A DNA stretch of 39,809 nt from Chitinophagaceae bacterium (GTDB taxonomy: Bacteria; Bacteroidota; Bacteroidia; Chitinophagales; Chitinophagaceae), in assembly GCA_947375185.1 (NCBI GenBank), contig CANCEU010000024.1, positions 1 to 39,809 of the forward strand, read 5' to 3'. Positions 25,882-34,382 of this stretch are shown one piece after another. The translations under genes and the position numbers were made by a program. Under the pieces are notes generated by a model. The model made no database searches. It had not been told where the DNA came from and worked only from the letters and a program-made list of their open reading frames with translations. Each line of letters begins with the position of its first letter. Positions within the stretch are counted from its first letter, which is position 1.

Positions 25882-27313
25882 GCACAATACTATATATAAA
25901 TATCTCTTTACTGTTATTTTATTGATAAGCATCAATGCCTGTAAAGCACCAGGCATACTCCCTTTGCCGGAAATAAAAAATATTCCAAATGAGTATGCAA
26001 TTACATCTAAAGTAGATAGTGCGAATATTGTAAACATAAAATGGAATCAATTTTTTACGGATCAACAATTGATTGCACTTATTGACACTGCATTAATACA
26101 TAACCTGGATGTTTTAACAACGCTACAAGAAATTGAAATTGCAAAAAATAAAGTAAAATTTTCAAATGGAAAATTTGTACCAACAATCAATGGAGGTGCT
26201 AATTTAGCGGTAGAAAAAGTAGGAAGATATACATCACAAGGAGCAGGAGATGCAAGTGCTGATATTACTCCAGGCAATACAGTTCCCGAACTTCTTCCCT
26301 CCATTAACTTTGGTTTTCAAGCTAGCTGGGAAGCAGATATTTGGGGTAAATTAAAAAATGAAAAGCAGGCTGCTTATTTAAGATACTTAAGCTCTGAGTC
26401 CGGGAAAAATTTAGTCATTACCAATTTGATCGCTGAAATAGCAAGTGACTATTACGAATTATTGGCACAAACTAATCAATTAGAAATAGTAAGAAAGTCA
26501 ATTGAATTACAAAACAAAGAATTAGAAATTGTAAAAGCGCAAAAGGAAGCAGGAGTGGTGACCTCTTTGGCTGTAAAACAATTTGAAGCTCAGCTGTATA
26601 ATACTCAAAATTTAGAATTCAATATTTTACAAAACATTGTAGAAACTGAAAATAAAATAAATTTATTATTAGGCAGGTATCCCCAAAAAATAACTGTAGA
26701 CACAAAAAATATTTTACAAACGACCCCATCCATTATTCAAGCTGGTATCCCTTCGCAATTATTAAAAAACAGACCTGATATTAAGCAAGCGGAATTAGAA
26801 TTACAAGCAGCTAATTGTGATATTAAAGCAGCTAGGGCAGAGTTTTATCCTTCTTTTAATATTGGCGCTACCCTCGGATTCAGTGCGTTTAAACCCTCTT
26901 ATTTACTTAGAACTCCTGAGTCTATTATGTACACGTTGGCAAGTGATATCACAGGGCCCATTGTAAACAAGTCAGCAATCAAGGCTGCTTTTAGTACCGC
27001 CAATGCTTTACAAATAGAGGCTATGTATGCTTATCAAAAAAGTATCTTTAATGGTTTTGTAGATGTGAGCAATCAACTTTCTAATTTAGAAAATTTAACT
27101 AAAGCACATGATTTAAAATTTAAGGAGGCCAATACTTTAAAAGAAGCAGTTGATGTTTCCAATGATTTATTTAAATATGGTAAAGCCAATTATCTAGAAG
27201 TGATGATGGCTCAAAAAGAAGCTTTAAATACACAACTAGAGCTTATTGATGTAAAAAAACAAAAATTGCAAGCACTTACTAGTATTTATAAAGCATTAGG
27301 GGGCGGTTGGTAA
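25874..27313 (+). CDS. Outer-membrane efflux channel, NodT/TolC family lipoprotein
   Basis: The outer-membrane factor of the tripartite pump, 479 residues from ATG 25874. This start overlaps the pump stop codon and yields a lipoprotein signal peptide (SINAC, Cys23) typical of the OprM/NodT group; upstream in-frame starts would bury the signal sequence. The duplicated OEP domain shows long heptad-like helices (QLEIVRKSIELQNKELEIVK) and the family signatures SWEADIWGK and LLKNRPDIKQAELELQAA, with AEFYPSFN after the latter. It ends 24 nt before a strong bidirectional terminator. Confidence 0.96.
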   Translation: MIKHNTIYKYLFTVILLISINACKAPGILPLPEIKNIPNEYAITSKVDSANIVNIKWNQFFTDQQLIALIDTALIHNLDVLTTLQEIEIAKNKVKFSNGKFVPTINGGANLAVEKVGRYTSQGAGDASADITPGNTVPELLPSINFGFQASWEADIWGKLKNEKQAAYLRYLSSESGKNLVITNLIAEIASDYYELLAQTNQLEIVRKSIELQNKELEIVKAQKEAGVVTSLAVKQFEAQLYNTQNLEFNILQNIVETENKINLLLGRYPQKITVDTKNILQTTPSIIQAGIPSQLLKNRPDIKQAELELQAANCDIKAARAEFYPSFNIGATLGFSAFKPSYLLRTPESIMYTLASDITGPIVNKSAIKAAFSTANALQIEAMYAYQKSIFNGFVDVSNQLSNLENLTKAHDLKFKEANTLKEAVDVSNDLFKYGKANYLEVMMAQKEALNTQLELIDVKKQKLQALTSIYKALGGGW

Positions 27314-27336
27314 ACCCAATATGATTATTATAAAAT

Positions 27337-27368
27337 AAAAAGGCCTCACATTTTTGTGAGGCCTTTTT
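27337..27368. terminator. Strong bidirectional terminator between efflux operon and nfu
   Basis: AAAAAGGCCTCACA (27337-27350) pairs perfectly over 14 bp with TGTGAGGCCTTTTT (27355-27368) around a TTTT loop. The A run on one side and T run on the other let it serve both the plus-strand efflux operon and the minus-strand nfu gene. Confidence 0.95.
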
Positions 27369-27406
27369 AGTATTTCTATCCAATCTTAAATCCTTTAGTA
27401 TAAAAC

Positions 27407-28006
27407 CTACTCAGCTTCAGCAACTACTTCTTTTACTTCTGGTATCATACGTTTCATCATTCCTTCAATCCCGGCTTTAAGCGTCACCATGCTTGAAGGA
27501 CAGCCGCTACAAGAGCCTTGTAACATTAGGTTTACAATTCCGTCGTTATAACTTTTAAATTGTATTGCACCACCATCCATTTCAACAGCAGGCTTTACAT
27601 AATTTTCTAATAATTCTTTTACGCGCTTTACCACATCATCATCATCTGCATGTACCGTGTTAGTAGCTTCTTGTTTCATTTTGGCTACTTCTTCTTCATT
27701 CACAACTACACCGCCATTTTCTAAATATTCTTTTAAAAATGTTTTGATGGTTGGAATCACATCCTGCCAATCTTCGGTATCTGCGCTTTTTGTAAGCGTA
27801 ATAAAATTACTAGCAATGAAAACGCTTTTAATAAATGGAAAGCTAAATAATTCTTTTGCCAATGGCGAAGGGCCGGCTAAACTTTCTTCAGCAACATCAA
27901 TACTTTTTCCTGGATACAATAGCTTGTTGGCAACAAACTTCATTGTTTCTGGATTGGGTGTCATTTCGGTATAGATGCTAACGATGGTATTTCCTGTAGT
28001 AATCAT
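27407..28006 (-). CDS. nfu: Nfu-type iron-sulfur cluster carrier
   Basis: A 199-residue Fe-S scaffold or carrier with an N-terminal Nfu_N domain (about 8-97, with the hallmark TEMTPNPETMKFV) and a C-terminal NifU-type domain (about 122-195) holding the cluster-binding CSGC (Cys166, Cys169). A short acidic linker containing DDDD joins them. This two-domain form resembles NfuA and mitochondrial NFU1 and probably hands [4Fe-4S] clusters to client proteins. A perfect -7 box (TATTTTTG, 28040-28033 on the minus strand) lies 26 nt upstream, so it can be transcribed independently of uvrD. No isc/suf genes are adjacent. Confidence 0.95.
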   Translation of the reverse strand: MITTGNTIVSIYTEMTPNPETMKFVANKLLYPGKSIDVAEESLAGPSPLAKELFSFPFIKSVFIASNFITLTKSADTEDWQDVIPTIKTFLKEYLENGGVVVNEEEVAKMKQEATNTVHADDDDVVKRVKELLENYVKPAVEMDGGAIQFKSYNDGIVNLMLQGSCSGCPSSMVTLKAGIEGMMKRMIPEVKEVVAEAE

Positions 28007-28032
28007 AAAACTATTTTATTGCTATTTGAGTA

Positions 28033-28040
28033 CAAAAATA
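28033..28040 (-). promoter_or_regulatory. -7 element upstream of nfu
   Basis: TATTTTTG on the minus strand (28040 to 28033) is a perfect TAnnTTTG match, 26 nt before the nfu ATG. No TTTG is found at the expected upstream spacing. Confidence 0.4.
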
Positions 28041-28066
28041 ATCAAAATAGAAAGGCGTTGTTTGCG

Positions 28067-28106
28067 AAGCCGTTTATTGCGGCTTTATTTTTCCGATATC
28101 GAAAAA
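28067..28106. other. Inverted repeats between uvrD and nfu
   Basis: AAGCCG (28067-28072) pairs with CGGCTT (28080-28085), followed on the plus strand by TATTTTT. Adjacent, TTTTTC (28088-28093) pairs with GAAAAA (28101-28106) around a GATATC-containing centre. The terminator polarity of the first points to the plus strand, where no gene ends, so its role for the minus-strand genes is unclear. Confidence 0.4.
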
Positions 28107-28133
28107 CAACGATTTTCAATTGAAACGGGCGTA

Positions 28134-30494
28134 TTACGCTGGAATTATGCTCAACTTGGCATAGTTCAACATAATTTTCTTTTCACCATTGGTGTCAAAA
28201 AGAATCAAAGCGATTGGGTTATGTGCCGAACCTTCTATTTCTTTAATGACACCAAAACCAAATTTTTGATGCTCTACCTTCATGCCGGCTTCTAATGCAG
28301 AAGGATCGGCAGCGGTAAAGTTTACCGATGGAATATGGTTTTTATTAAGTGTACTTGGAGGTGCAACAGGCATATAGCTTGGTTTGCTTGGCGCAGCTGG
28401 GTTGGCACCAGCCGGTTTATTACCACCCATCTTTGGCTTTTGCTCCTGCCATCCCTTTGTATTTCCGCCATGCATTCTGTCGTAAGCGCTTCCCCAACCA
28501 CTACTTTGATTGCGCGCGCCACCCCCAACATTTGACTTGTCTAATTGATCTTCGGGCATTTCATCAATAAACCTGCTTGGGTCATTTTGTACCAACTGAC
28601 CAAAACGATATCTTGAGTTTGCATAACTTAACCAAAGATGTTTCTTTGCTCTTGTTACCGCTACATAAAACAATCTTCTTTCCTCTTCTAATTCCTCTCT
28701 GGTATTTACACTCATTCCGCTTGGGAAAAGGGTTTCTTCTAATCCAACCACAAATACACAATCAAACTCCAATCCTTTTGCAGCGTGAACGGTCATTAAT
28801 TTTACGGTGTCTTCGTTTTCAGTATCGTTGTCGGCATCTGTAATTAAAGTGATTTGTTGTAAATAGGAGCTTAAGCTTTTATCTCCTAATTCACCATCAT
28901 CATTGCTTGGACTTTCGGTCCATTCTTTAATTGAGTTTAATAATTCTTGTACGTTTTCATAACGCGCTAAACCTTCGGTACTTTTATCGTTAAATAATTC
29001 TTTAACAATATTGGTATGTTTTCCAACCTGTACCGCAACATCCGATGCATTGTGTTTAGTTAGCTGATTTTGAAAATACTTAATCATGGTAACAAACTCT
29101 TCAATGGCAGTTAATGTCCCTGCTTTAAAACCAAAACCCTTTGCTCGTTCTAATACTTCAAAAAAAGTGATATTGTTTTCACCAGATAGCACCAAACATT
29201 TCTCCACCGTTGTTTTACCGATACCCCTTACCGGGTAATTAATTATTCTTTTTAATGCTTCTTCATCTTTGGTATTAGCGATTAACCGTAAATATGCAAT
29301 AAAATCTTTTACTTCTTTTCTTTGATAGAAGCTAAGCCCACCATATATCTTATAAGCAATGCCTGTACGTCTTAAGCTTTCCTCAAACGATCTTGATTGT
29401 GCATTGGTACGATATAAGATTGCAAAGTCTTTATTGTAAAAATGATTTCTTAATTTATTTTCTTGAATGGCATCAGCAACAAACTTACCCTCTTCATTGT
29501 CGGTCATTGTGCGCACCAACTTTATTTTATCTCCCTCCGCATTGTCTGTCCATAGCTCTTTAGGAATTTGGCCTTTATTGTTTTTTATAACATGATTGGC
29601 AACTTCAATAATTGATTTACTACTACGATAATTTTGTTCGAGTTTCACCAATTTTACATCATCGTAATCTTTTTGAAACTGTAAAATATTTTCAATGGTA
29701 GCTCCGCGAAAGCTATAAATACTTTGTGCATCATCGCCCACAACACAAAGATTTTCGTGTGCAGCAGCCAATAGTTTTGCAATTTGATACTGTACCGGAT
29801 TTGTATCCTGATACTCATCAATTAATAAATATTTAAACTTATGTTGGTATTTGTGAAGTACTTCAGGAAAATCGCGCAATAGTTCGTGCATCTTAAACAA
29901 CAAGTCATCAAAATCCATTGCTCCACTTTTAAAACAACGTGCTACATAACTTGCATAAATCTCTGCAATTTGTGGTCTATTACTTCTTGCATCTTCTTGT
30001 TTTAAAAAATTGTCCATTGCGTATTCTGCTGGACCAACCAAGGCATTCTTTGCACTTGAAATTCTATTTAATACAATATTGGGTTTGTATAATTTATCAT
30101 CTAAACCCATATCGTTGATAACCTGCTTTAGTACTGATTTAGAATCATCTGAATCATAAATAGTAAAGCTTTGGGGATATCCTAGTTTTGAACCCTCTGC
30201 TCTTAAAATGCGCGCAAACACACTATGAAAAGTACCAATATATAAATTTCTAGCTTCGGTATTTCCCAATGCTTTTTCAACACGCTCTTTCATTTCCGCG
30301 GCAGCCTTGTTGGTAAATGTGAGTGCAAGAATATTAAATGAATCTACGCCACTATACATTAAATGCGCAATGCGTGATGTTAATACTTTTGTCTTACCGC
30401 TACCCGCGCCCGCGATAATCATTAATGGGCCATTCAAATGTAAAACTGCTTCTTTTTGTCTTTCGTTGAGTCCGTTTAAATACGCTTGTTGCAT
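28134..30494 (-). CDS. uvrD: UvrD/PcrA-family ATP-dependent DNA helicase
   Basis: A superfamily 1A 3'-5' helicase for excision and mismatch repair and fork maintenance, 786 residues. Helicase motifs in order are LNERQKEAVLH (Q motif), AGAGSGKTK (Walker A, 29-37), FTNKAAAEMKERV, LLIDEYQDTN, GDDAQSIYSFRGA, KLEQNYRSS, TVHAAKGLEFDCVFVVG, and ERRLFYVAVTRAKKHL. A low-complexity Gly, Pro and Ala linker (about 670-735) precedes a C-terminal Tudor-like module (VEHQKFGFGVIKEIEG) that contacts RNA polymerase in PcrA/UvrD. PcrA, Rep and UvrD cannot be separated securely here. The ATG is 4 nt after a TATCTTCG box. Confidence 0.96.
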   Translation of the reverse strand: MQQAYLNGLNERQKEAVLHLNGPLMIIAGAGSGKTKVLTSRIAHLMYSGVDSFNILALTFTNKAAAEMKERVEKALGNTEARNLYIGTFHSVFARILRAEGSKLGYPQSFTIYDSDDSKSVLKQVINDMGLDDKLYKPNIVLNRISSAKNALVGPAEYAMDNFLKQEDARSNRPQIAEIYASYVARCFKSGAMDFDDLLFKMHELLRDFPEVLHKYQHKFKYLLIDEYQDTNPVQYQIAKLLAAAHENLCVVGDDAQSIYSFRGATIENILQFQKDYDDVKLVKLEQNYRSSKSIIEVANHVIKNNKGQIPKELWTDNAEGDKIKLVRTMTDNEEGKFVADAIQENKLRNHFYNKDFAILYRTNAQSRSFEESLRRTGIAYKIYGGLSFYQRKEVKDFIAYLRLIANTKDEEALKRIINYPVRGIGKTTVEKCLVLSGENNITFFEVLERAKGFGFKAGTLTAIEEFVTMIKYFQNQLTKHNASDVAVQVGKHTNIVKELFNDKSTEGLARYENVQELLNSIKEWTESPSNDDGELGDKSLSSYLQQITLITDADNDTENEDTVKLMTVHAAKGLEFDCVFVVGLEETLFPSGMSVNTREELEEERRLFYVAVTRAKKHLWLSYANSRYRFGQLVQNDPSRFIDEMPEDQLDKSNVGGGARNQSSGWGSAYDRMHGGNTKGWQEQKPKMGGNKPAGANPAAPSKPSYMPVAPPSTLNKNHIPSVNFTAADPSALEAGMKVEHQKFGFGVIKEIEGSAHNPIALILFDTNGEKKIMLNYAKLSIIPA

Positions 30495-30498
30495 TGAG

Positions 30499-30506
30499 CG
30501 AAGATA
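30499..30506 (-). promoter_or_regulatory. Near-consensus -7 box 4 nt before uvrD
   Basis: TATCTTCG on the minus strand (30506 to 30499) differs from TAnnTTTG at one base and is followed by CTCA and the ATG (30494). It lies directly after the ompA-family terminator, so uvrD needs a start signal near here. Confidence 0.35.
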
Positions 30507-30539
30507 AACAAAAACCCCACCTTTTAAGGGGTGGGGTTT
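30506..30539 (-). terminator. Intrinsic terminator after the OmpA-family gene
   Basis: Read on the minus strand, AAACCCCACC (30539-30530) pairs perfectly with GGTGGGGTTT (30521-30512) around an 8-nt loop, followed by TTTGTTTA. It lies 28 nt after the OmpA-family stop and just before uvrD. Confidence 0.9.
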
Positions 30540-30567
30540 GATACTTTTTTATTAAACTAAAACGATC

Positions 30568-31458
30568 TTACTTTTTTTCAAGTAATTTAAAGAATTGATC
30601 TAATTGAGGTAAGATTACAATTCTAGTGCGTCTGTTTTTAGCTCTATTATCTGCAGTATTATTGTCAGCAAGAGGAACATATTCAGATCTACCAGCAGCA
30701 GTCATACGCTTAGGATCTAAACCATAAGTTTCTTGTAAAATACGCACCACAGTAGTTGCACGCTTTACAGATAAATCCCAGTTGTCTTCCATTACACTAT
30801 TGCTGCCTAATAATTGTTTAGAGTCAGTATGACCTTCCACCATAAATTCAATTTGTGGTTGAGCGGCCAACACTTTAGCAACTTTACCTAATACTGTTTT
30901 AGCTTTTGCAGTTACTTCAAAGCTTCCGCTTTTAAACAATAACTTATCTGAGATGTCTACATATACAACACCTTTATCTACTTTAACATTGATATCTCCG
31001 TCATTCAAATCTCCAATTGCACCTTTCAAGTTCATCACCAAATTCATGTTGATTGAATCTTTACGAGCAATAGAACTTTGTAAACCTTGGATATATAAAT
31101 CTTTAGCACCAATGTTTTCTAAAGATTTTTTAATGCTTTCTGCTTGCGCACCAGTCACAACAGACATATCTTTCAATTGACTTAAAACAACATTGTTATT
31201 AGACTTTAAAAAATCTATTTGTTTGTTTAAATCGTCAATAGTTGATTGTGCTGACTTTGCTTTATCATTTGCTTTTTCAGCAGCAGATTTACTTTTGTTT
31301 AATTCATCTTCAGCATTACGTAGTTTACCTTGTAATTCTGCGTAAGCACCATTAAGCTGAGCAACTTTTGCTTCACTTTCTTGTAATTTTTTAGGACTAA
31401 CACAAGAATAAGCACCAATACTTACAATTGCAAGTGCTAAAAAAATTTTACTTTTCAT
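30568..31458 (-). CDS. OmpA-family peptidoglycan-binding lipoprotein
   Basis: A 296-residue envelope protein. A lipoprotein signal peptide (SIGAYSC, Cys19) is followed by a coiled coil (about 25-110, strongly Ala, Glu, Lys and Leu heptad-like), a small beta region and a C-terminal OmpA/MotB domain (about 165-290) with the peptidoglycan-binding signature VEGHTDSKQLLGSN and the NRRTRIVILP end. It probably anchors the outer membrane to the cell wall. It has the best promoter in the window and its own terminator, consistent with a monocistronic, highly expressed structural lipoprotein. No Pal/Tol partners are adjacent. Confidence 0.93.
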   Translation of the reverse strand: MKSKIFLALAIVSIGAYSCVSPKKLQESEAKVAQLNGAYAELQGKLRNAEDELNKSKSAAEKANDKAKSAQSTIDDLNKQIDFLKSNNNVVLSQLKDMSVVTGAQAESIKKSLENIGAKDLYIQGLQSSIARKDSINMNLVMNLKGAIGDLNDGDINVKVDKGVVYVDISDKLLFKSGSFEVTAKAKTVLGKVAKVLAAQPQIEFMVEGHTDSKQLLGSNSVMEDNWDLSVKRATTVVRILQETYGLDPKRMTAAGRSEYVPLADNNTADNRAKNRRTRIVILPQLDQFFKLLEKK

Positions 31459-31503
31459 ACTCTATCTTTTTTATTTATTAATAAAAGTAGCCATCGGCTA
31501 AAA

Positions 31504-31534
31504 CAAAAATACTAATATAAGACAGCCTTTCAAA
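31504..31534 (-). promoter_or_regulatory. Consensus Bacteroidota promoter of the OmpA-family gene
   Basis: On the minus strand TTTG (31534-31531), exactly 19 nt, then TATTTTTG (31511-31504): a full match to the TTTG-N19-TAnnTTTG consensus described for the Bacteroidota primary sigma factor. The leader to the ATG at 31458 would be about 40 nt. This is the clearest promoter in the window. Confidence 0.75.
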
Positions 31535-31560
31535 ACAAATGTTTAAAAATTAACAAGAAG

Positions 31561-32133
31561 CTATCCTTCTATATCTTCGGTAATGCTATATTTTGGAATA
31601 TAGCCTAAGATACCCTTAAAGAATTTAACAATCTTTCGTTTGTCCGCGGATTCGTCGTTGCTAGTGTAAAAGGCTTCACCAAACACGACTCTTTTGTTTC
31701 CAAAATCTAACCCTACTAAAATAATGGGGATATTGGCGTTTTTTGCGATGTGGTAAAAGCCTGATTTAAGTCGTGTCACTTTCTTTCTTGTCCCCTCGGG
31801 AGATAGTGCAATATGAAAACTTTCCCTTTCATTATATAGCCTTACAACCTGATCAACTTGATTTAGGTTTTTGCCTCTTTCTACAGGAAAACCACCCAAT
31901 TTTCGCAAAATTACCCCAAAAATCCCCCAAAAAAGCTCTTTTTTGCCCAAAAAGTGCACAAATTCGATATGTACCTTTTTCCTAATAGCTAGACCTAGAA
32001 AAAAGTCTAAGTAGTGCGTATGTGGTGCTACAACTAGTATTGATTTTTTTAATTCAAATGGAAATGTGCCTTCCACCTTCCATCCTCTCACTCCAAAAAT
32101 CCACCAAGCTATAATTTGTTGCATGAAATTCAT
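31561..32133 (-). CDS. 1-acylglycerol-3-phosphate acyltransferase-like protein (LPLAT family)
   Basis: A 190-residue PlsC-like acyltransferase. The catalytic HX4D is HTHYLD (His38, Asp43) and the glycerophosphate-binding block is LSPEGTRKK; a VERGK segment (block II type, GGFPVERG) precedes it. This is the short soluble-type architecture often used to acylate lysophosphatidic acid, and motif conservation is better than in the paralog at 1443-2315. Its ATG overlaps the mnmH stop codon by one base (TAATG), giving translational coupling. It is the last gene of the glycosyltransferase-mnmH-acyltransferase operon. Confidence 0.9.
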   Translation of the reverse strand: MNFMQQIIAWWIFGVRGWKVEGTFPFELKKSILVVAPHTHYLDFFLGLAIRKKVHIEFVHFLGKKELFWGIFGVILRKLGGFPVERGKNLNQVDQVVRLYNERESFHIALSPEGTRKKVTRLKSGFYHIAKNANIPIILVGLDFGNKRVVFGEAFYTSNDESADKRKIVKFFKGILGYIPKYSITEDIEG

Positions 32134-33197
32134 TAATTCAAAGCTAGTAACAATTTTGCATTTTCTTCCCCATTCACATCACCTGCATCCCATTTTACCA
32201 CCTTTATTTTTGGAAATTCGCTGGCAACTTCGGGTTTTGTAAATTTTTCATACCATTTGTCATAGTATTTTAAAAGTATAGAGAAGGCAGATTCAATTTC
32301 GCCGTTGTCTAAAAACTGAATCGTATTTTTTGTTTCAAGCCCCCCGAGGCGTTTTTGTATTCTTAATGTTGCATCAATAAGATCCGATTTATTAAATGCA
32401 CCGTATTGTTTTATGATAAACTGTAATCTTTTTTCAAATGGAATTGTAGTAAAATAACATACACTATGGCGCATCAATTTAAAAAATGCAGTAGGAATCA
32501 TTACGGTTCCTATTCTTTGACTTTCATCTTCAATCCAAATGCACTTTTGAGTTTGTGAAAATTTTGACAATGCTAGACCTAATAAATTTTCAAACATTTC
32601 TTGACTAGGTTGTGTTGCTTGCCCAATGGCGCCAAATGAAGATCCTTTGTGGTTTGCTAATCCCTCTAAGTCAATTGTATGCTCATTTTTTTCTTTTAGT
32701 GCATGTAAAATTTCAGTTTTACCTGAACCAGTATATCCTCCAATGACTTTAAGATCAAATGGTTTTTCAAAATGAGCAATAATCCAATTTCGATAGGCTT
32801 TATAACCACCTATAAGTTGGCTTACTTTAAATCCATATAAGTCTAATAACCAAGATACAGCAGCACTGCGCATGCCTCCTCGCCAACAGTGTACAATAAT
32901 AGTTGGTTTAATTCCATCATGTATTTTTTGAAATTCATCAACCCATTTTTCTACTTGGTTTACCATTTGAAGCATTTTATCTCCAAACATGGGTAGGGCT
33001 ATTTTAATTGCATTTTCTCTACTTTGTTTTTTATAAGTAGTTCCAACAATGGCTCTTTGTTCGTTGTTAAAAAGTGGCAAAGAATAAGCACCAGGAATAT
33101 GTGCATGTTCAAATTCAAGAGGACTACGAACATCAATTGTAATATGATCTTCGGTATTTTGCGTATATGCATCGATACTTATTTTTTGAACTGCCAT
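32133..33197 (-). CDS. mnmH: tRNA 2-selenouridine synthase (SelU)
   Basis: Replaces sulfur with selenium at the wobble 2-thiouridine of certain tRNAs through a geranylated intermediate. The protein has 354 residues, with an N-terminal rhodanese domain (about 1-140; DVRSPLEFEHAHIPGA and the active-site loop VHCWRGGMRS with Cys104) and a C-terminal P-loop domain (GGYTGSGKT, 153-161). This fused architecture is diagnostic. Function needs selenophosphate from SelD, which is not in the window. It is sandwiched between a glycosyltransferase (one base upstream) and an acyltransferase (one-base overlap). A TATCTTTG at 33209-33202 (minus) precedes the ATG by 4 nt but lies within the last codons of the upstream gene, so it may be fortuitous. 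Confidence 0.96.
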   Translation of the reverse strand: MAVQKISIDAYTQNTEDHITIDVRSPLEFEHAHIPGAYSLPLFNNEQRAIVGTTYKKQSRENAIKIALPMFGDKMLQMVNQVEKWVDEFQKIHDGIKPTIIVHCWRGGMRSAAVSWLLDLYGFKVSQLIGGYKAYRNWIIAHFEKPFDLKVIGGYTGSGKTEILHALKEKNEHTIDLEGLANHKGSSFGAIGQATQPSQEMFENLLGLALSKFSQTQKCIWIEDESQRIGTVMIPTAFFKLMRHSVCYFTTIPFEKRLQFIIKQYGAFNKSDLIDATLRIQKRLGGLETKNTIQFLDNGEIESAFSILLKYYDKWYEKFTKPEVASEFPKIKVVKWDAGDVNGEENAKLLLALN

Positions 33198-33198
33198 A

Positions 33199-34293
33199 TT
33201 ACAAAGATAATCGCTTTAATTCGCTTGCTAATGTCTCTTGATTAAAAGATACAAAAAAAGGAGTTTGATATTTAAAATTATTTGCAGTTTTTAATGCATC
33301 TAATAAATTAAACTGTGCTTGTGAAAAACTAATGGCCCATTGCTTTTCCTGCCAATACTGTGCAAGATATTCTTGCTCCGTTTGACCCGGGGTTGGTATT
33401 AATATCAACTTCTTTTTAAAAGGAATTAGTTCTAATAATGTTGTGTAACCACCTCTGCAAATAATATATTCTGCGTTATTTATTTGTTTAGCTAATTCGC
33501 TTTCGGTTAGGTGATTATAAAGAGTTCCCTTTGCTGTTGTTTTTTGATAGAGCTTTTTTTCTGGAACACCTGCAACTATCACAAACGGAAAATTTAATTC
33601 ATTTCCTTGTTGCCATAAAATATTTTCAAATATTTCTCTTTGAGGCTCGGGTCCTGAAACAATTCCTAAAAATTTAATTTTCTTTTCCTCAATATCTATT
33701 TCTGTTTGTACATTTTTTTGAAGCCTCGATAAACAATTCATATACCAAATAGGAATACTCGGAAGTTTACTAGTGTTGACTAATTTCCCGGAAATATTAT
33801 TGGGTGGCTTCATGTCAGCGACCCAACATGCAATAAATTTATTTATAAAACGATACGAGATATTTTGACATAATCGCGATAACCATTCATAAGGAGTTTG
33901 AATTTCGAGTTGATGTGTTATAAAAACACTAGGAACTTGTTTGTGAAAAAATCCATAACGATTATCTGAAATGATTAAATCAAATTGGTGATTTTTAGTT
34001 ACTTTCTTTAACCAATTATGTTCATGAATAATAGCGAGTACAATTTTAGGAATCTGCCATAAAATAGTTGGAATTAACAGGCTTTTTAATTTTGAATAAC
34101 GAATGCTGTATCCCTTTAAAGGTAAAAATGTAGCATGAGGAAAAGCCTCTTTTAAAATACTTTCCTGTTTCCCTTCGCATGCGATATAAATGCTGTAGTT
34201 AAGTGCGATAAGTGCATTAATAAGAGGTATGCATCTTGTTGCATGACCCAATCCCCAATCTAGTGGAGCAACACAAACTACTTTTTGTTCCAT
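33199..34293 (-). CDS. MurG/GT28-like glycosyltransferase
   Basis: A 364-residue GT-B fold protein. The N-terminus has the nucleotide-sugar transferase loop DWGLGHATR (12-20). The C-terminal half carries CRGGYTTLLELIPF (279-292), the donor-binding motif with conserved Glu, then IPTPGQTEQEYLA. These are typical of GT28 and related undecaprenyl or lipid glycosyltransferases and of a widespread unnamed Bacteroidota group. Donor and acceptor are unknown. It is the first gene of an operon with mnmH and an acyltransferase; the acyltransferase suggests glycolipid synthesis. A putative stop-start spacing of one base links it to mnmH. Confidence 0.85.
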   Translation of the reverse strand: MEQKVVCVAPLDWGLGHATRCIPLINALIALNYSIYIACEGKQESILKEAFPHATFLPLKGYSIRYSKLKSLLIPTILWQIPKIVLAIIHEHNWLKKVTKNHQFDLIISDNRYGFFHKQVPSVFITHQLEIQTPYEWLSRLCQNISYRFINKFIACWVADMKPPNNISGKLVNTSKLPSIPIWYMNCLSRLQKNVQTEIDIEEKKIKFLGIVSGPEPQREIFENILWQQGNELNFPFVIVAGVPEKKLYQKTTAKGTLYNHLTESELAKQINNAEYIICRGGYTTLLELIPFKKKLILIPTPGQTEQEYLAQYWQEKQWAISFSQAQFNLLDALKTANNFKYQTPFFVSFNQETLASELKRLSL

Positions 34294-34382
34294 TGCCCAC
34301 TAAATTAGTTAATATCAATCAATAACCATAGTATTCAAATTTTAATACTTTAGTTTTATTTACATCAAATAATGCTATTGCA

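Noticed and set aside
27975..28295. Plus-strand reading frame of 106 codons
   Set aside because: It overlaps nfu and uvrD on the other strand, has no family-like sequence and crosses the nfu promoter region; a shadow frame.
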